Assembly (NCBI GenBank): GCA_937915835.1
Contig: CALGHA010000074.1
Location: forward strand, 1-14,096
DNA: 14,096 nt
Direction of reading: 5' to 3'
DNA from: an uncultured Fretibacterium sp.
GTDB lineage: Bacteria > Synergistota > Synergistia > Synergistales > Aminobacteriaceae
The position numbers and the translations under genes were made by a program. The notes beneath the pieces are model-generated. The model ran no database searches and had not been told where the DNA came from. It saw only the letters and a list, made by a program, of their open reading frames with translations. Numbering within the stretch: the first letter of the stretch is position 1; each line of letters opens with the position of its first letter. Below, piece after piece: positions 8,410-14,096 of this stretch.

Positions 8410-8412
8410 TAA

Positions 8413-8790
8413 GTCAAGTTCAATTGCTGCGATTGTAAATCTCAAAGCTCAACAGGACATAGACAGCTTAATTATACGGATAAAAACGAAAATATTTTAC
8501 ACGTTATCGATAATGACGGTGAACCTGCAGCAAACCTTGTGAAAAATTCGAGTGGCCACTATTTATTATTTGAAATTGACGTATGGTATAATTCCTAAAA
8601 TAATTAAGTCGAAATATCAGAAGTAAAAGTTGATGTCAACAATGAAGCTCTTGATGTAGAAATTCAGGCAGACGGCACATTTATCCTTAATGCTTATGAA
8701 GCAGGCGAGGAATTTGTTGTTTACGTTAAGGCAGTATCACCTTCGGGCTAAGAGATTAAATCTAATGAAATTTATATCGTTATCGAGTAA
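8413..8790 (+). pseudogene. Degenerate coding remnant after the Ig-repeat region
   Basis: The stop at 8410-8412 closes the last Ig-like repeat, yet the next 378 bases still look like broken coding sequence. One frame reads LHVIDNDGEPAANLVKNSSG up to a stop near 8596. Another (8608-8790) reads VEISEVKVDVNNEALDVEIQ and then FVVYVKAVSPSG, with an in-frame TAA at 8749-8751 and a final TAA at 8788-8790 after SNEIYIVIE. The beta-strand-like pattern suggests a C-terminal sandwich domain of the same or a neighbouring surface protein. No start codon with a ribosome binding site was found. Confidence 0.45.
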
Positions 8791-8808
8791 ATCATTTTTT
8801 TATTCACA

Positions 8809-8838
8809 GAGTATGCTCCTAAAATCTAAAGCATGCTC
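8809..8838 (+). other. Stem-loop just upstream of the polymerase/chain-length gene
   Basis: GAGTATGC (8809-8816) pairs with GCATGCTC (8831-8838) through 8 bp with one G-T wobble around a 14-base loop, then CC and T4. It ends 11 bases before the ATG at 8850, in the place of a ribosome binding site, which is otherwise weak (only GGA). It could be a weak terminator for upstream transcription or a translational control element. Confidence 0.3.
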
Positions 8839-8849
8839 CCTTTTGGATT

Positions 8850-11093
8850 ATGACTAGTATATATTTCGTTCTATTCTTTATTACTGGAATATCCTGGATA
8901 AATCAATATTCACGTATGGCGGCATTGACTATGCTGATTTCGTTTTATGCTTTCCATCATGTTATACTCATTCGAAGAAAAACATCATTTTCAAAAATTT
9001 TACTGCCGTTCATATTATGTATATCATATTTTTCTTTTCAGGAATTCGGATTGAATTTATTTCAATTAGTCTCGTTAAACTATAATATTTTCCATCAGAC
9101 ATGGCGTGCATTCTCTGCTTTGACAAAGAGTTTTATCTACATGATGGGAATTTACGTTATGTTCAGATGTTTTATAGAGTATCGTCAAATTTCTCTCAAA
9201 GGGTTTGCGATAGGTACTGATTTTTTGGCAATAATGCTGCTCTTAACAGGCAGATTTATTTATGAGGATGACCTGCCGGGCTTGTCATTCATGGGAGAAT
9301 CTCTCAACATAAATAGTATCGCTGCTTTCTTTCTGCAATTCCTGTACGTTAACTTTTTCGCTTACAAGTCATCAAGAAAATTTTTGCATAGGCTTTTTTA
9401 CGGCATATTCACTATAACATGCTTAGTCGTAGTTTTTATTTCACAGTCAAGGACTTCAACCGGAGCTTTAATAATCGGGCTGGGCTTAGTGCTGTTAATC
9501 AAGAAGCCTAAAATTACACTATCAATAGCATTAATCGGATTGCTGATTTTAGCTTTTATTCTTACGGGCGGTAATGAATTAAACGAGCTTACAAGTGTAC
9601 TGCCTAAAAGGTATTCAGTTGAAAGAGTATCACAAGCATTTAGCAGCGGCGCAACGAACAGAACAAAAGTTTGGCATGATTATTTAGTAAATGCTTCAAA
9701 CAGGACATTAATCACAGGAGAAGGCTTGGGGTCATATTACAATGTTTTATATCAAAAGCCACTTACTGTTCTTAAATACGGGAAAGCTGGCGATGATACT
9801 ATATCGTTATTTTACCCGCATAATTCATACATAGCTGTTTTTCTTGAGCTCGGAGGTTTCGGATTTATTATTTACTGCTTAACATTAACAAAAATTACTC
9901 TAAGGCTGTTTCATGGTCTAATAAACAAAAAAATATATTGGGCTTATTTCTCAATGTATATCACCTTTTTAATATGGGGCTGCTTTGAGGGGAATTTTCT
10001 CCGTGATATGTTCATATTATTCACGCCGCTTGCTTTGTCAGAAATATATAAAGCTCGTAAGATTAAAACAGGGAAATTTATGCTTCAGGAATTTTACGCA
10101 ATTTTGTATAAGAATAAGGCCTTAATATTCAAATTCGTAGCTTTTACGTCGATGGGAGCATTTTTTTACTGTTCTTATGCCGATAAAATTTATAAAGCTG
10201 ATTGCATGCTCTCATTCTCTGATAATAATATAAATTTCGAGATGACTATGAATCGTATTGCCGGCGTCTTACGTGATGATTATATCGCCGGGAAAATTAT
10301 TAATAAATTTAACCTGATGGAAGTCTACGCGAAAAAAAGCCGTTCAGAGACCATAAAGTATTTCATTAATAACATCATTCATGCTGTAAGTTCTCAAAAA
10401 GGAAATCTAATCACTATAAGCATTCTTGATAAAGACCCTGAGAGGGCAGCAAAAATTCTTGACTTCGCTGTCACAGAGACTATCACACGCTTAAAAGAAT
10501 TATCAGCGCAAGAGAATGCCCCTAAAATTATGATTTGTAACAACGAGATTGAGAGAAGAAAAACTAAACTCATTGAGGCCGAGAATAATTTTGCCAAGTA
10601 TCAGAAGGAAAATGACATAATATTAGCAAACTCACAGCTTAAGAATATAATTTCACGTGTAACTTCGCTTCGAGAATCAATAATTGATCTTGATATAGAG
10701 CTTTCAATTATGAAAAAATTTTCTTCAAGCATGAATTCCAAAATGAGAACTTTAGAAGCTCGTCTTGAGGCTATGCATTCGGAGCTTGAGAACATTTCAT
10801 ATTCTGGAAATATTTCGGCCGCAATAATTGGATACAGGCATAAGCTCAGAGATATTGTGCTGGCAGAAAAAATGTACATTGATGCTGTGAAATTTTTACA
10901 GAGGCTGAAGCTGTCTCCCAATGAAAATTTGCCGACGTTGAAATATATTGAACATGTCATGCTTCCTGAAGATTTATTTAAGCCTTATATGCCTGCGGTT
11001 ATTATAACTGCCTCATTTTGTGGATTATCATTAGCTCTTTTGATTATTATCCTGAAAATGTGCATACTTGACAAAAATTTATCTCACATGTAA
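8850..11093 (+). CDS. Fused O-antigen polymerase/ligase (Wzy/WaaL-like) and Wzz-type chain-length determinant
   Basis: A single 747-residue frame joins two polysaccharide proteins. Residues 1-400 are polytopic (about a dozen hydrophobic segments) with Wzy_C/O-antigen-ligase landmarks: SQSRTSTGA (198-206), NRTKVWHDYL (270-279), ITGEGLGSYY (288-297) and PHNSYIAVFLELGGFG (323-338), including the periplasmic His typical of this superfamily. Residues 411-747 resemble Wzz/GumC-type co-polymerases: cytoplasmic MLQEFYAILYKNK, a membrane span at 424-441, a periplasmic part beginning YADKIYKADCMLSFSDN, the conserved LITISILDKDPERAAKILDF (520-539), a long coiled coil (565-650) and a final span at 714-737 preceded by the Pro-containing LPEDLFKPYMP. 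No C-terminal tyrosine-kinase domain is present. It should polymerise or transfer repeat units and set chain length at the inner membrane. The start has no strong ribosome binding site, and an in-frame stop at 8820 limits the alternatives. Confidence 0.8.
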   Translation: MTSIYFVLFFITGISWINQYSRMAALTMLISFYAFHHVILIRRKTSFSKILLPFILCISYFSFQEFGLNLFQLVSLNYNIFHQTWRAFSALTKSFIYMMGIYVMFRCFIEYRQISLKGFAIGTDFLAIMLLLTGRFIYEDDLPGLSFMGESLNINSIAAFFLQFLYVNFFAYKSSRKFLHRLFYGIFTITCLVVVFISQSRTSTGALIIGLGLVLLIKKPKITLSIALIGLLILAFILTGGNELNELTSVLPKRYSVERVSQAFSSGATNRTKVWHDYLVNASNRTLITGEGLGSYYNVLYQKPLTVLKYGKAGDDTISLFYPHNSYIAVFLELGGFGFIIYCLTLTKITLRLFHGLINKKIYWAYFSMYITFLIWGCFEGNFLRDMFILFTPLALSEIYKARKIKTGKFMLQEFYAILYKNKALIFKFVAFTSMGAFFYCSYADKIYKADCMLSFSDNNINFEMTMNRIAGVLRDDYIAGKIINKFNLMEVYAKKSRSETIKYFINNIIHAVSSQKGNLITISILDKDPERAAKILDFAVTETITRLKELSAQENAPKIMICNNEIERRKTKLIEAENNFAKYQKENDIILANSQLKNIISRVTSLRESIIDLDIELSIMKKFSSSMNSKMRTLEARLEAMHSELENISYSGNISAAIIGYRHKLRDIVLAEKMYIDAVKFLQRLKLSPNENLPTLKYIEHVMLPEDLFKPYMPAVIITASFCGLSLALLIIILKMCILDKNLSHM

Positions 11094-11102
11094 AATTCCA
11101 CG

Positions 11103-11128
11103 CCTGAAAGCAAAAACTTTTCAGGAGG
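11103..11128 (+). promoter_or_regulatory. Hairpin overlapping the Shine-Dalgarno site of the nucleobase permease gene
   Basis: CCTGAAA (11103-11109) can pair with TTTCAGG (11119-11125) over a 9-base A-rich loop. The Shine-Dalgarno AGGAGG (11123-11128) shares its first three bases with the 3' arm, and the ATG follows after 7 bases. Folding would therefore partly hide a very strong ribosome binding site. It is too short for a known purine or pyrimidine riboswitch. Confidence 0.45.
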
Positions 11129-11135
11129 TTTCAAC

Positions 11136-12539
11136 ATGGCCAAACAAATGGTTTACGGCATCAACGACAGACCGCCGCTTCTCATAACGCTTCTATCAGG
11201 AGCACAGCACGTTTTAACCCTTTTCGGTTCAACAACATTAGTTCCCTTAATATTCGGTCCCGCAATGGGAATGGACGCATTACAAATAGCCTCGTTAATC
11301 TCTTGTGTATATTTCGGAATGGGTGTAGCGACATTAATACAGACAAGTAAACGGCTCGGATCAGGACTTCCAATAGTTCAAGGTTCGAGCTTTTCTTTTA
11401 TCCCTTCGGTCATGACGGTAATAGCGCTCTATAAAATTCAAGGCCCCGAAACAGTCATGCAATACTTAGCTGGAGGCTTAATCGTCGGCGGAATAATTTT
11501 ATCGATTATAGGCTACAGCAGGATTGTAGGAATTATCCGCAAAGTAATCACTCCTGTTGTAATTGGCCCGGTAATAATGGCAATAGGCTTCTCGCTCGCC
11601 GGAACAGCAGTTCAGGGTAATGCCGCTAATTACTGGCCAGCGTCTTTAGCCGTCGTGATATTAATTTTCCTGTTCAGCTTAGTGCTCAAGAATAAATACA
11701 TAAACATCTTCGCAATTCTCCTTTCAATCGTGATAGTTTACTGTGTATGTTTGTGGCTCTCACTCAACGGGACATTCTCGCCCGGACATCCTGCGTATAT
11801 CAGCCTTGAGACGGTGAACACGGCTTCATGGTGGAGAATTGACAGCGTCGAGAGTTTGAAGACGTTAATATTCCCTTGGGGCACACCGAAATTTGATTTA
11901 ATGCCGATTACAGCGTTGCTTGCAGGATTTTTCGCTTGCATGATTGAGAGCATCGGAGATTATCATTCAGTTTCTTACGCGTCAGGAGTGAGCGATCCGG
12001 ATTCCGAGACAATCAGCAGAGGAATTGGAGCAGAAGGACTTTGCTGTGCATTATCCGGAGTATTCGGCTCAGTCGGAACAACTTCATACACTGAGAATAT
12101 CGGCTTAATCGGCTTGACCGGAGTAGCTTCAAGAATAGTTGTTCGCACTGGCGCAGTAATCTTAATCCTCATGAGCTTTATCGGAAAACTCAGCGCTTTA
12201 ATCGCAACGATGCCCTCGCCAATAATCGGAGGAGCTTACATTGCACTTTTCGGCACAATCGGAGCAATGGGAATTCAGGTTCTTATGCGCGCGGATATGG
12301 GAAGTCAGAGAAATATTCTTATCGTCGGTTTCGCTTTCTTAATGGCAATGGGACTTCCCGGTTGGGTTGAGGCCAATCAAAACATTTTCATGAGCCCGGA
12401 ATACAGCCAGTTAATGCAGACAATCGGCGGAATGGTTTGGGCGGTGCTTAAAACTCCGATGGCAGTAGCAGGACTTTGTGCGGCAATCTGTGACTCGTTA
12501 ATTCCTGGAACTGACGAGGAACGCGGGATTAAGGCCTAA
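11136..12539 (+). CDS. NCS2/NAT family nucleobase (uracil/xanthine) permease
   Basis: This 467-residue polytopic inner-membrane protein should import a nucleobase by proton or sodium symport. Family landmarks are present: SGAQHVLTLFG with the conserved Gln-His (Q24-H25), GLPIVQGSSFSFIP (77-90), the substrate-region ESIGDY (271-276) and the NAT signature ENIGLIGLTG (320-329), which fits [QEP]-N-x-G-x4-T-[RKG]. Length and about 14 hydrophobic segments match the family. ESIGDY is common across the purine/ascorbate-type NAT branch, so xanthine or uric acid is as likely as uracil, and no symbol is assigned. AGGAGG, 7 bases before the ATG, fixes the start. It lies 42 bases after the polymerase gene and is followed by a strong terminator. 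It has no obvious role in polysaccharide synthesis. Confidence 0.92.
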   Translation: MAKQMVYGINDRPPLLITLLSGAQHVLTLFGSTTLVPLIFGPAMGMDALQIASLISCVYFGMGVATLIQTSKRLGSGLPIVQGSSFSFIPSVMTVIALYKIQGPETVMQYLAGGLIVGGIILSIIGYSRIVGIIRKVITPVVIGPVIMAIGFSLAGTAVQGNAANYWPASLAVVILIFLFSLVLKNKYINIFAILLSIVIVYCVCLWLSLNGTFSPGHPAYISLETVNTASWWRIDSVESLKTLIFPWGTPKFDLMPITALLAGFFACMIESIGDYHSVSYASGVSDPDSETISRGIGAEGLCCALSGVFGSVGTTSYTENIGLIGLTGVASRIVVRTGAVILILMSFIGKLSALIATMPSPIIGGAYIALFGTIGAMGIQVLMRADMGSQRNILIVGFAFLMAMGLPGWVEANQNIFMSPEYSQLMQTIGGMVWAVLKTPMAVAGLCAAICDSLIPGTDEERGIKA

Positions 12540-12560
12540 GAATAATATCGAAAGTTTACG

Positions 12561-12590
12561 TTCCCTCAGTGTTCTGGGGGAATTTTTTTA
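12561..12590 (+). terminator. Intrinsic terminator after the permease gene
   Basis: TTCCCTCAG (12561-12569) pairs with CTGGGGGAA (12574-12582) to give 9 bp with one T-G wobble around a TGTT loop, followed directly by seven T residues (12583-12589). This is a textbook rho-independent terminator, 21 bases after the stop codon, and it separates the permease from the phosphotransferase gene. Confidence 0.9.
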
Positions 12591-12599
12591 TGCTACAAT
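12591..12599 (+). promoter_or_regulatory. Candidate extended -10 (TGCTACAAT)
   Basis: TG-C-TACAAT matches the extended -10 pattern immediately after the terminator T-run. The -35 position falls within the terminator hairpin and is poor. Transcription starting near 12606 would include the AAGGGG at 12631-12636 and the ATG at 12652, so it would suit the chosen start of the phosphotransferase gene. Confidence 0.3.
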
Positions 12600-12637
12600 C
12601 TTGCTGTAACTCAACATAAATTCTTACGAAAAGGGGA

Positions 12638-12666
12638 TTGACACAAAAGTTATGAATGTGTATAAT
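12638..12666 (+). promoter_or_regulatory. Perfect consensus sigma70-type promoter overlapping the phosphotransferase start codon
   Basis: TTGACA (12638-12643) and TATAAT (12661-12666) are separated by exactly 17 bases, so both hexamers and the spacing match consensus. The first-choice ATG of the next gene (12652-12654) lies inside the spacer. Transcription would begin near 12672-12674, downstream of that ATG, so this promoter could not provide an mRNA containing it. Confidence 0.7.
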
Positions 12667-14055
12667 CGCACATCGCACATCGCACATCGCCTTAATTATT
12701 ATCTTTTTTCTGTTCTGCAAGTAATTCTAGACATATTAATTTACGAGTTATGCATAGCGTTTCTTCCTGTAAAAATTTCACTTGAGATAAATATTTTCTT
12801 GACCGGGACAATGGCGGCCTGCTTCCTATTCAACAAGTTATACGGCTTCCGAAATTTAGCACTCTGGGACGAGACGACGTTCACACTCCGGGCTTGCGTG
12901 TTAATGCTTCTGCTGAACGTTTTATATCTCTATGCAAACAAATTCACGGTCTCATTCTGGGCAGTTTTGACGGGGACATTAATATTTATTCCAGGAGTTT
13001 TGCTGACGAGGTATTTTTACAGGCGCTTGTTATTCTCGCTTGGCTTACTCTCGAAGTCGATAATAATTCTCGGAGCAGGCAAGAACGGAGAAATCTTCGC
13101 TCACAACATAATCAATTCGCCGTTCACAATCCGGAAAATTTCTGGTTTTCTTGATGACGACGAAGCTAAACAGGGAAAAATAATCTCCGGCGTTCAAGTT
13201 TTAGGGAAGTTAAAGGACTTTGAGGATTTGCAGAAGAAATTGAACGTTGATGAAGCTGTGATAGCAATTCCGACGGTCTCAAGGGAGAAATTAGCGCATA
13301 TTCTCAACAAGTTGGAGCAGAACGTGAGCCGAGTGCTTTATATTCCGGATATGTATATGCTTACGACTTCAGCGGCTTCGATTAGGAATATTGACGGCTT
13401 GCCTGTGATTACGTCGTCGCAAGGTTTGCTAAATCCCGTGAATATTGCGATTAAGACGGTGATTGACTATATTGGGGCAATAGTTGCGTTGATAATTTTT
13501 TCGCCTGTAATGCTCTGGGCAGCTTGGAGGATTAAACGCGAGGACGGCGGGCCAATTTTCTTTAATCAGGAGCGTGTAGGCTGGAAGGCAAGACGCTTTA
13601 TAACGTATAAATTTCGGACGATGTATACGAATGCTGATGAGATTACGCGAAAACTTTTTGAAAATCCTGAGATACTTGCAGCTTACAAAGAGGGAATAAA
13701 GATGAAGGATGACCCGAGAGTTACGAAAATCGGAGCAATTCTTCGCAAGACAAGCATTGATGAACTTCCTCAATTGTTGAATATTCTTAAAGGGGAAATG
13801 TCATTAGTCGGTCCTCGACCATTACCGCAATTTGATGTTGATTTGCTATACAGTAACCCATATATTTTGAGGAAAGTTTATGCGGCAAAACCCGGCTTAA
13901 CAGGAATTTGGCAGGTCAGCGGCCGGAGTGATTTAGACGCTGATTTTCGGCGTGAGATAAATTGCTATTACGTTCATAACTGGTCAGTGTGGCTTGATAT
14001 AGCGATATTGCTGAAGACTCCGTTAGCTGTGATTACGAGTAAGGGAGCGTATTAG
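12652..14055 (+). CDS. wbaP: WbaP-type undecaprenyl-phosphate sugar-1-phosphate transferase
   Basis: This 467-residue inner-membrane enzyme should transfer a sugar-1-phosphate (galactose-P in the namesake) from UDP-sugar to undecaprenyl phosphate, the first step of repeat-unit synthesis. Four to five hydrophobic segments (about 14-38, 47-62, 82-94, 100-119) precede a Rossmann-like CoA_binding_3 domain with IIILGAGKNGEIFA (137-150) and GFLDDD (165-170). The catalytic domain has a re-entrant hydrophobic segment (271-291, Pro285), GPIFFNQERVG (300-310), YKFRTM (319-324), DDPRVTKIGAILRKTSIDEL (353-372) with the Asp-Glu pair 370-371, SLVGPRP (384-390) and GLTGIWQVSGRSD (415-427). It ends in GAY, as WbaP proteins do. 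The sugar is not determined by sequence. The start is uncertain: AAGGGG is 15 bases before the ATG, a consensus promoter overlaps it, and the next in-frame ATG (12811, residue 54) would remove the first membrane segment. Confidence 0.88.
   Translation: MNVYNRTSHIAHRLNYYLFSVLQVILDILIYELCIAFLPVKISLEINIFLTGTMAACFLFNKLYGFRNLALWDETTFTLRACVLMLLLNVLYLYANKFTVSFWAVLTGTLIFIPGVLLTRYFYRRLLFSLGLLSKSIIILGAGKNGEIFAHNIINSPFTIRKISGFLDDDEAKQGKIISGVQVLGKLKDFEDLQKKLNVDEAVIAIPTVSREKLAHILNKLEQNVSRVLYIPDMYMLTTSAASIRNIDGLPVITSSQGLLNPVNIAIKTVIDYIGAIVALIIFSPVMLWAAWRIKREDGGPIFFNQERVGWKARRFITYKFRTMYTNADEITRKLFENPEILAAYKEGIKMKDDPRVTKIGAILRKTSIDELPQLLNILKGEMSLVGPRPLPQFDVDLLYSNPYILRKVYAAKPGLTGIWQVSGRSDLDADFRREINCYYVHNWSVWLDIAILLKTPLAVITSKGAY
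12667..12690 (+). repeat. Heptanucleotide tandem repeat (CGCACAT) x 3 plus CGC
   Basis: Three exact copies of CGCACAT (12667-12687) followed by CGC lie directly after the TATAAT and within codons 6-13 of the phosphotransferase frame. Since 7 is not a multiple of 3, gain or loss of one unit would shift the reading frame from the ATG at 12652. It also covers the predicted transcription start. Confidence 0.85.
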
Positions 14056-14068
14056 GCCGACACGTGGC

Positions 14069-14083
14069 GGGTGGGGGGGTGGG
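14069..14083 (+). other. G-quadruplex motif with single-base loops
   Basis: The tract GGGTGGGGGGGTGGG gives four G3 runs joined by one-base loops (T, G, T), the arrangement expected to fold most stably. It lies 13 bases after the phosphotransferase stop codon in otherwise AT-rich DNA and overlaps the purine-rich ribosome binding site of a likely next gene. Confidence 0.6.
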
Positions 14084-14090
14084 AGCAAAA

Positions 14091-14096
14091 ATGTCG
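14091..14096 (+). CDS. Probable start of the next gene (first two codons only)
   Basis: ATG TCG at the very end of the window follows GGGAG (14081-14085) with a 5-base spacing, a good Shine-Dalgarno arrangement. It would be the next gene of the polysaccharide unit, 35 bases after the phosphotransferase stop. Nothing can be said about the product. Confidence 0.35.

Larger units (their letters stand above)
3361..8412 (+). pseudogene. Decayed secreted subtilisin-like protease with many putative-Ig (He_PIG-like) repeats
   Basis: Translating successive frames reconstructs one long protein in order: a subtilase propeptide-like segment, the S8 catalytic domain, then about eleven repeats with the pattern 'PITW.I..G.LP.GLTLSS.GTLSGTPTKTG.Y.F.VKASN', interleaved with two copies of an unrecognised domain. 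No single frame spans it. Visible lesions are: no signal peptide before 3361; frame loss near 3645-3675; a deletion near 3800-3815 that removes the catalytic His; a 4-base insertion near 3917-3920; TAA at 4176-4178; a frameshift near 5850; an extra C in the run 6407-6410; stops at 7365 and 7410; an extra A in the run 7837-7842; a shortened repeat near 7865; TGA in place of the repeat's Trp at 8046-8048; and a deletion near 8100. In a functional relative this would be a large secreted or surface protease/adhesin. The number and mixture of lesions makes true decay more likely than sequencing error alone. Confidence 0.85.

Noticed and set aside
3361..8412. Programmed frameshifting to express the long protease
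   Set aside because: The breaks are at unrelated sequences and are accompanied by stops and deletions that remove conserved residues, which recoding cannot repair.
10601..10960. 119-codon minus-strand ORF (and the one at 10394-10597)
   Set aside because: Both are antisense to the coiled-coil part of the Wzz-like domain and are Ser/Ile-rich, as expected from the reverse of such codons; no ribosome binding site was seen.
13429..13773. 114-codon minus-strand ORF
   Set aside because: It is antisense to the conserved catalytic domain of the phosphotransferase and has no supporting signals.

Overview
The window is a low-GC bacterial chromosome segment (roughly 40% GC by eye) carrying part of a cell-surface polysaccharide locus next to a decayed surface-protein gene. 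The intact genes have clear Shine-Dalgarno sites in several places, and TGA and TAA are both used as ordinary stops. The combination of a secreted PQQ-type beta-propeller, a subtilase with many putative-Ig (He_PIG-like) repeats and Wzy/Wzz/WbaP-type functions suggests a Gram-negative-type gut or anaerobic lineage. Synergistota would fit my recollection of such subtilase/Ig proteins, but this is inference and no rRNA or marker gene is present to settle it.

Layout. Bases 1-660 (minus) are the N-terminal part of an exported PQQ-like beta-propeller protein, preceded on the same strand by a 65-codon gene of unknown function (752-949) with a strong ribosome binding site. An AT-rich, gene-poor stretch (950-1369) separates these from two plus-strand glycosyltransferase genes, a GT-A family 2 enzyme (1370-2185) and a GT-B family 4 enzyme (2199-3287), 13 bases apart and clearly one operon. 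From about 3361 to 8790 lies a long degenerate region. It is the remains of a secreted subtilisin-like protease carrying about eleven Ig-like repeats and two copies of an unrecognised domain. It is broken by several frameshifts, in-frame stops and deletions, including loss of the catalytic-His segment. Then come a 747-residue membrane protein (8850-11093), a nucleobase permease of the NCS2/NAT family (11136-12539) with its own hairpin-associated ribosome binding site and a strong intrinsic terminator, and a WbaP-type polyprenyl-phosphate sugar phosphotransferase (12652-14055). The window ends in a G-rich tract just before a probable next start codon at 14091.

How the genes work together. The WbaP-like enzyme would load the first sugar phosphate on undecaprenyl phosphate. 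The two glycosyltransferases would extend the repeat unit. The 747-residue protein appears to combine the polymerase/ligase (Wzy/WaaL-like, residues 1-400) with the chain-length regulator (Wzz-like, residues 411-747) in one chain. No flippase (Wzx) or outer-membrane export gene is in the window. The permease is metabolically unrelated and is transcriptionally closed off by its terminator.

The observations I consider most worth following are the Wzy-Wzz fusion, the perfect consensus promoter plus heptanucleotide repeat lying over the start of the phosphotransferase gene, the terminal single-nucleotide-loop G-quadruplex motif at a ribosome binding site, and the duplicated unknown domain preserved in the pseudogene.
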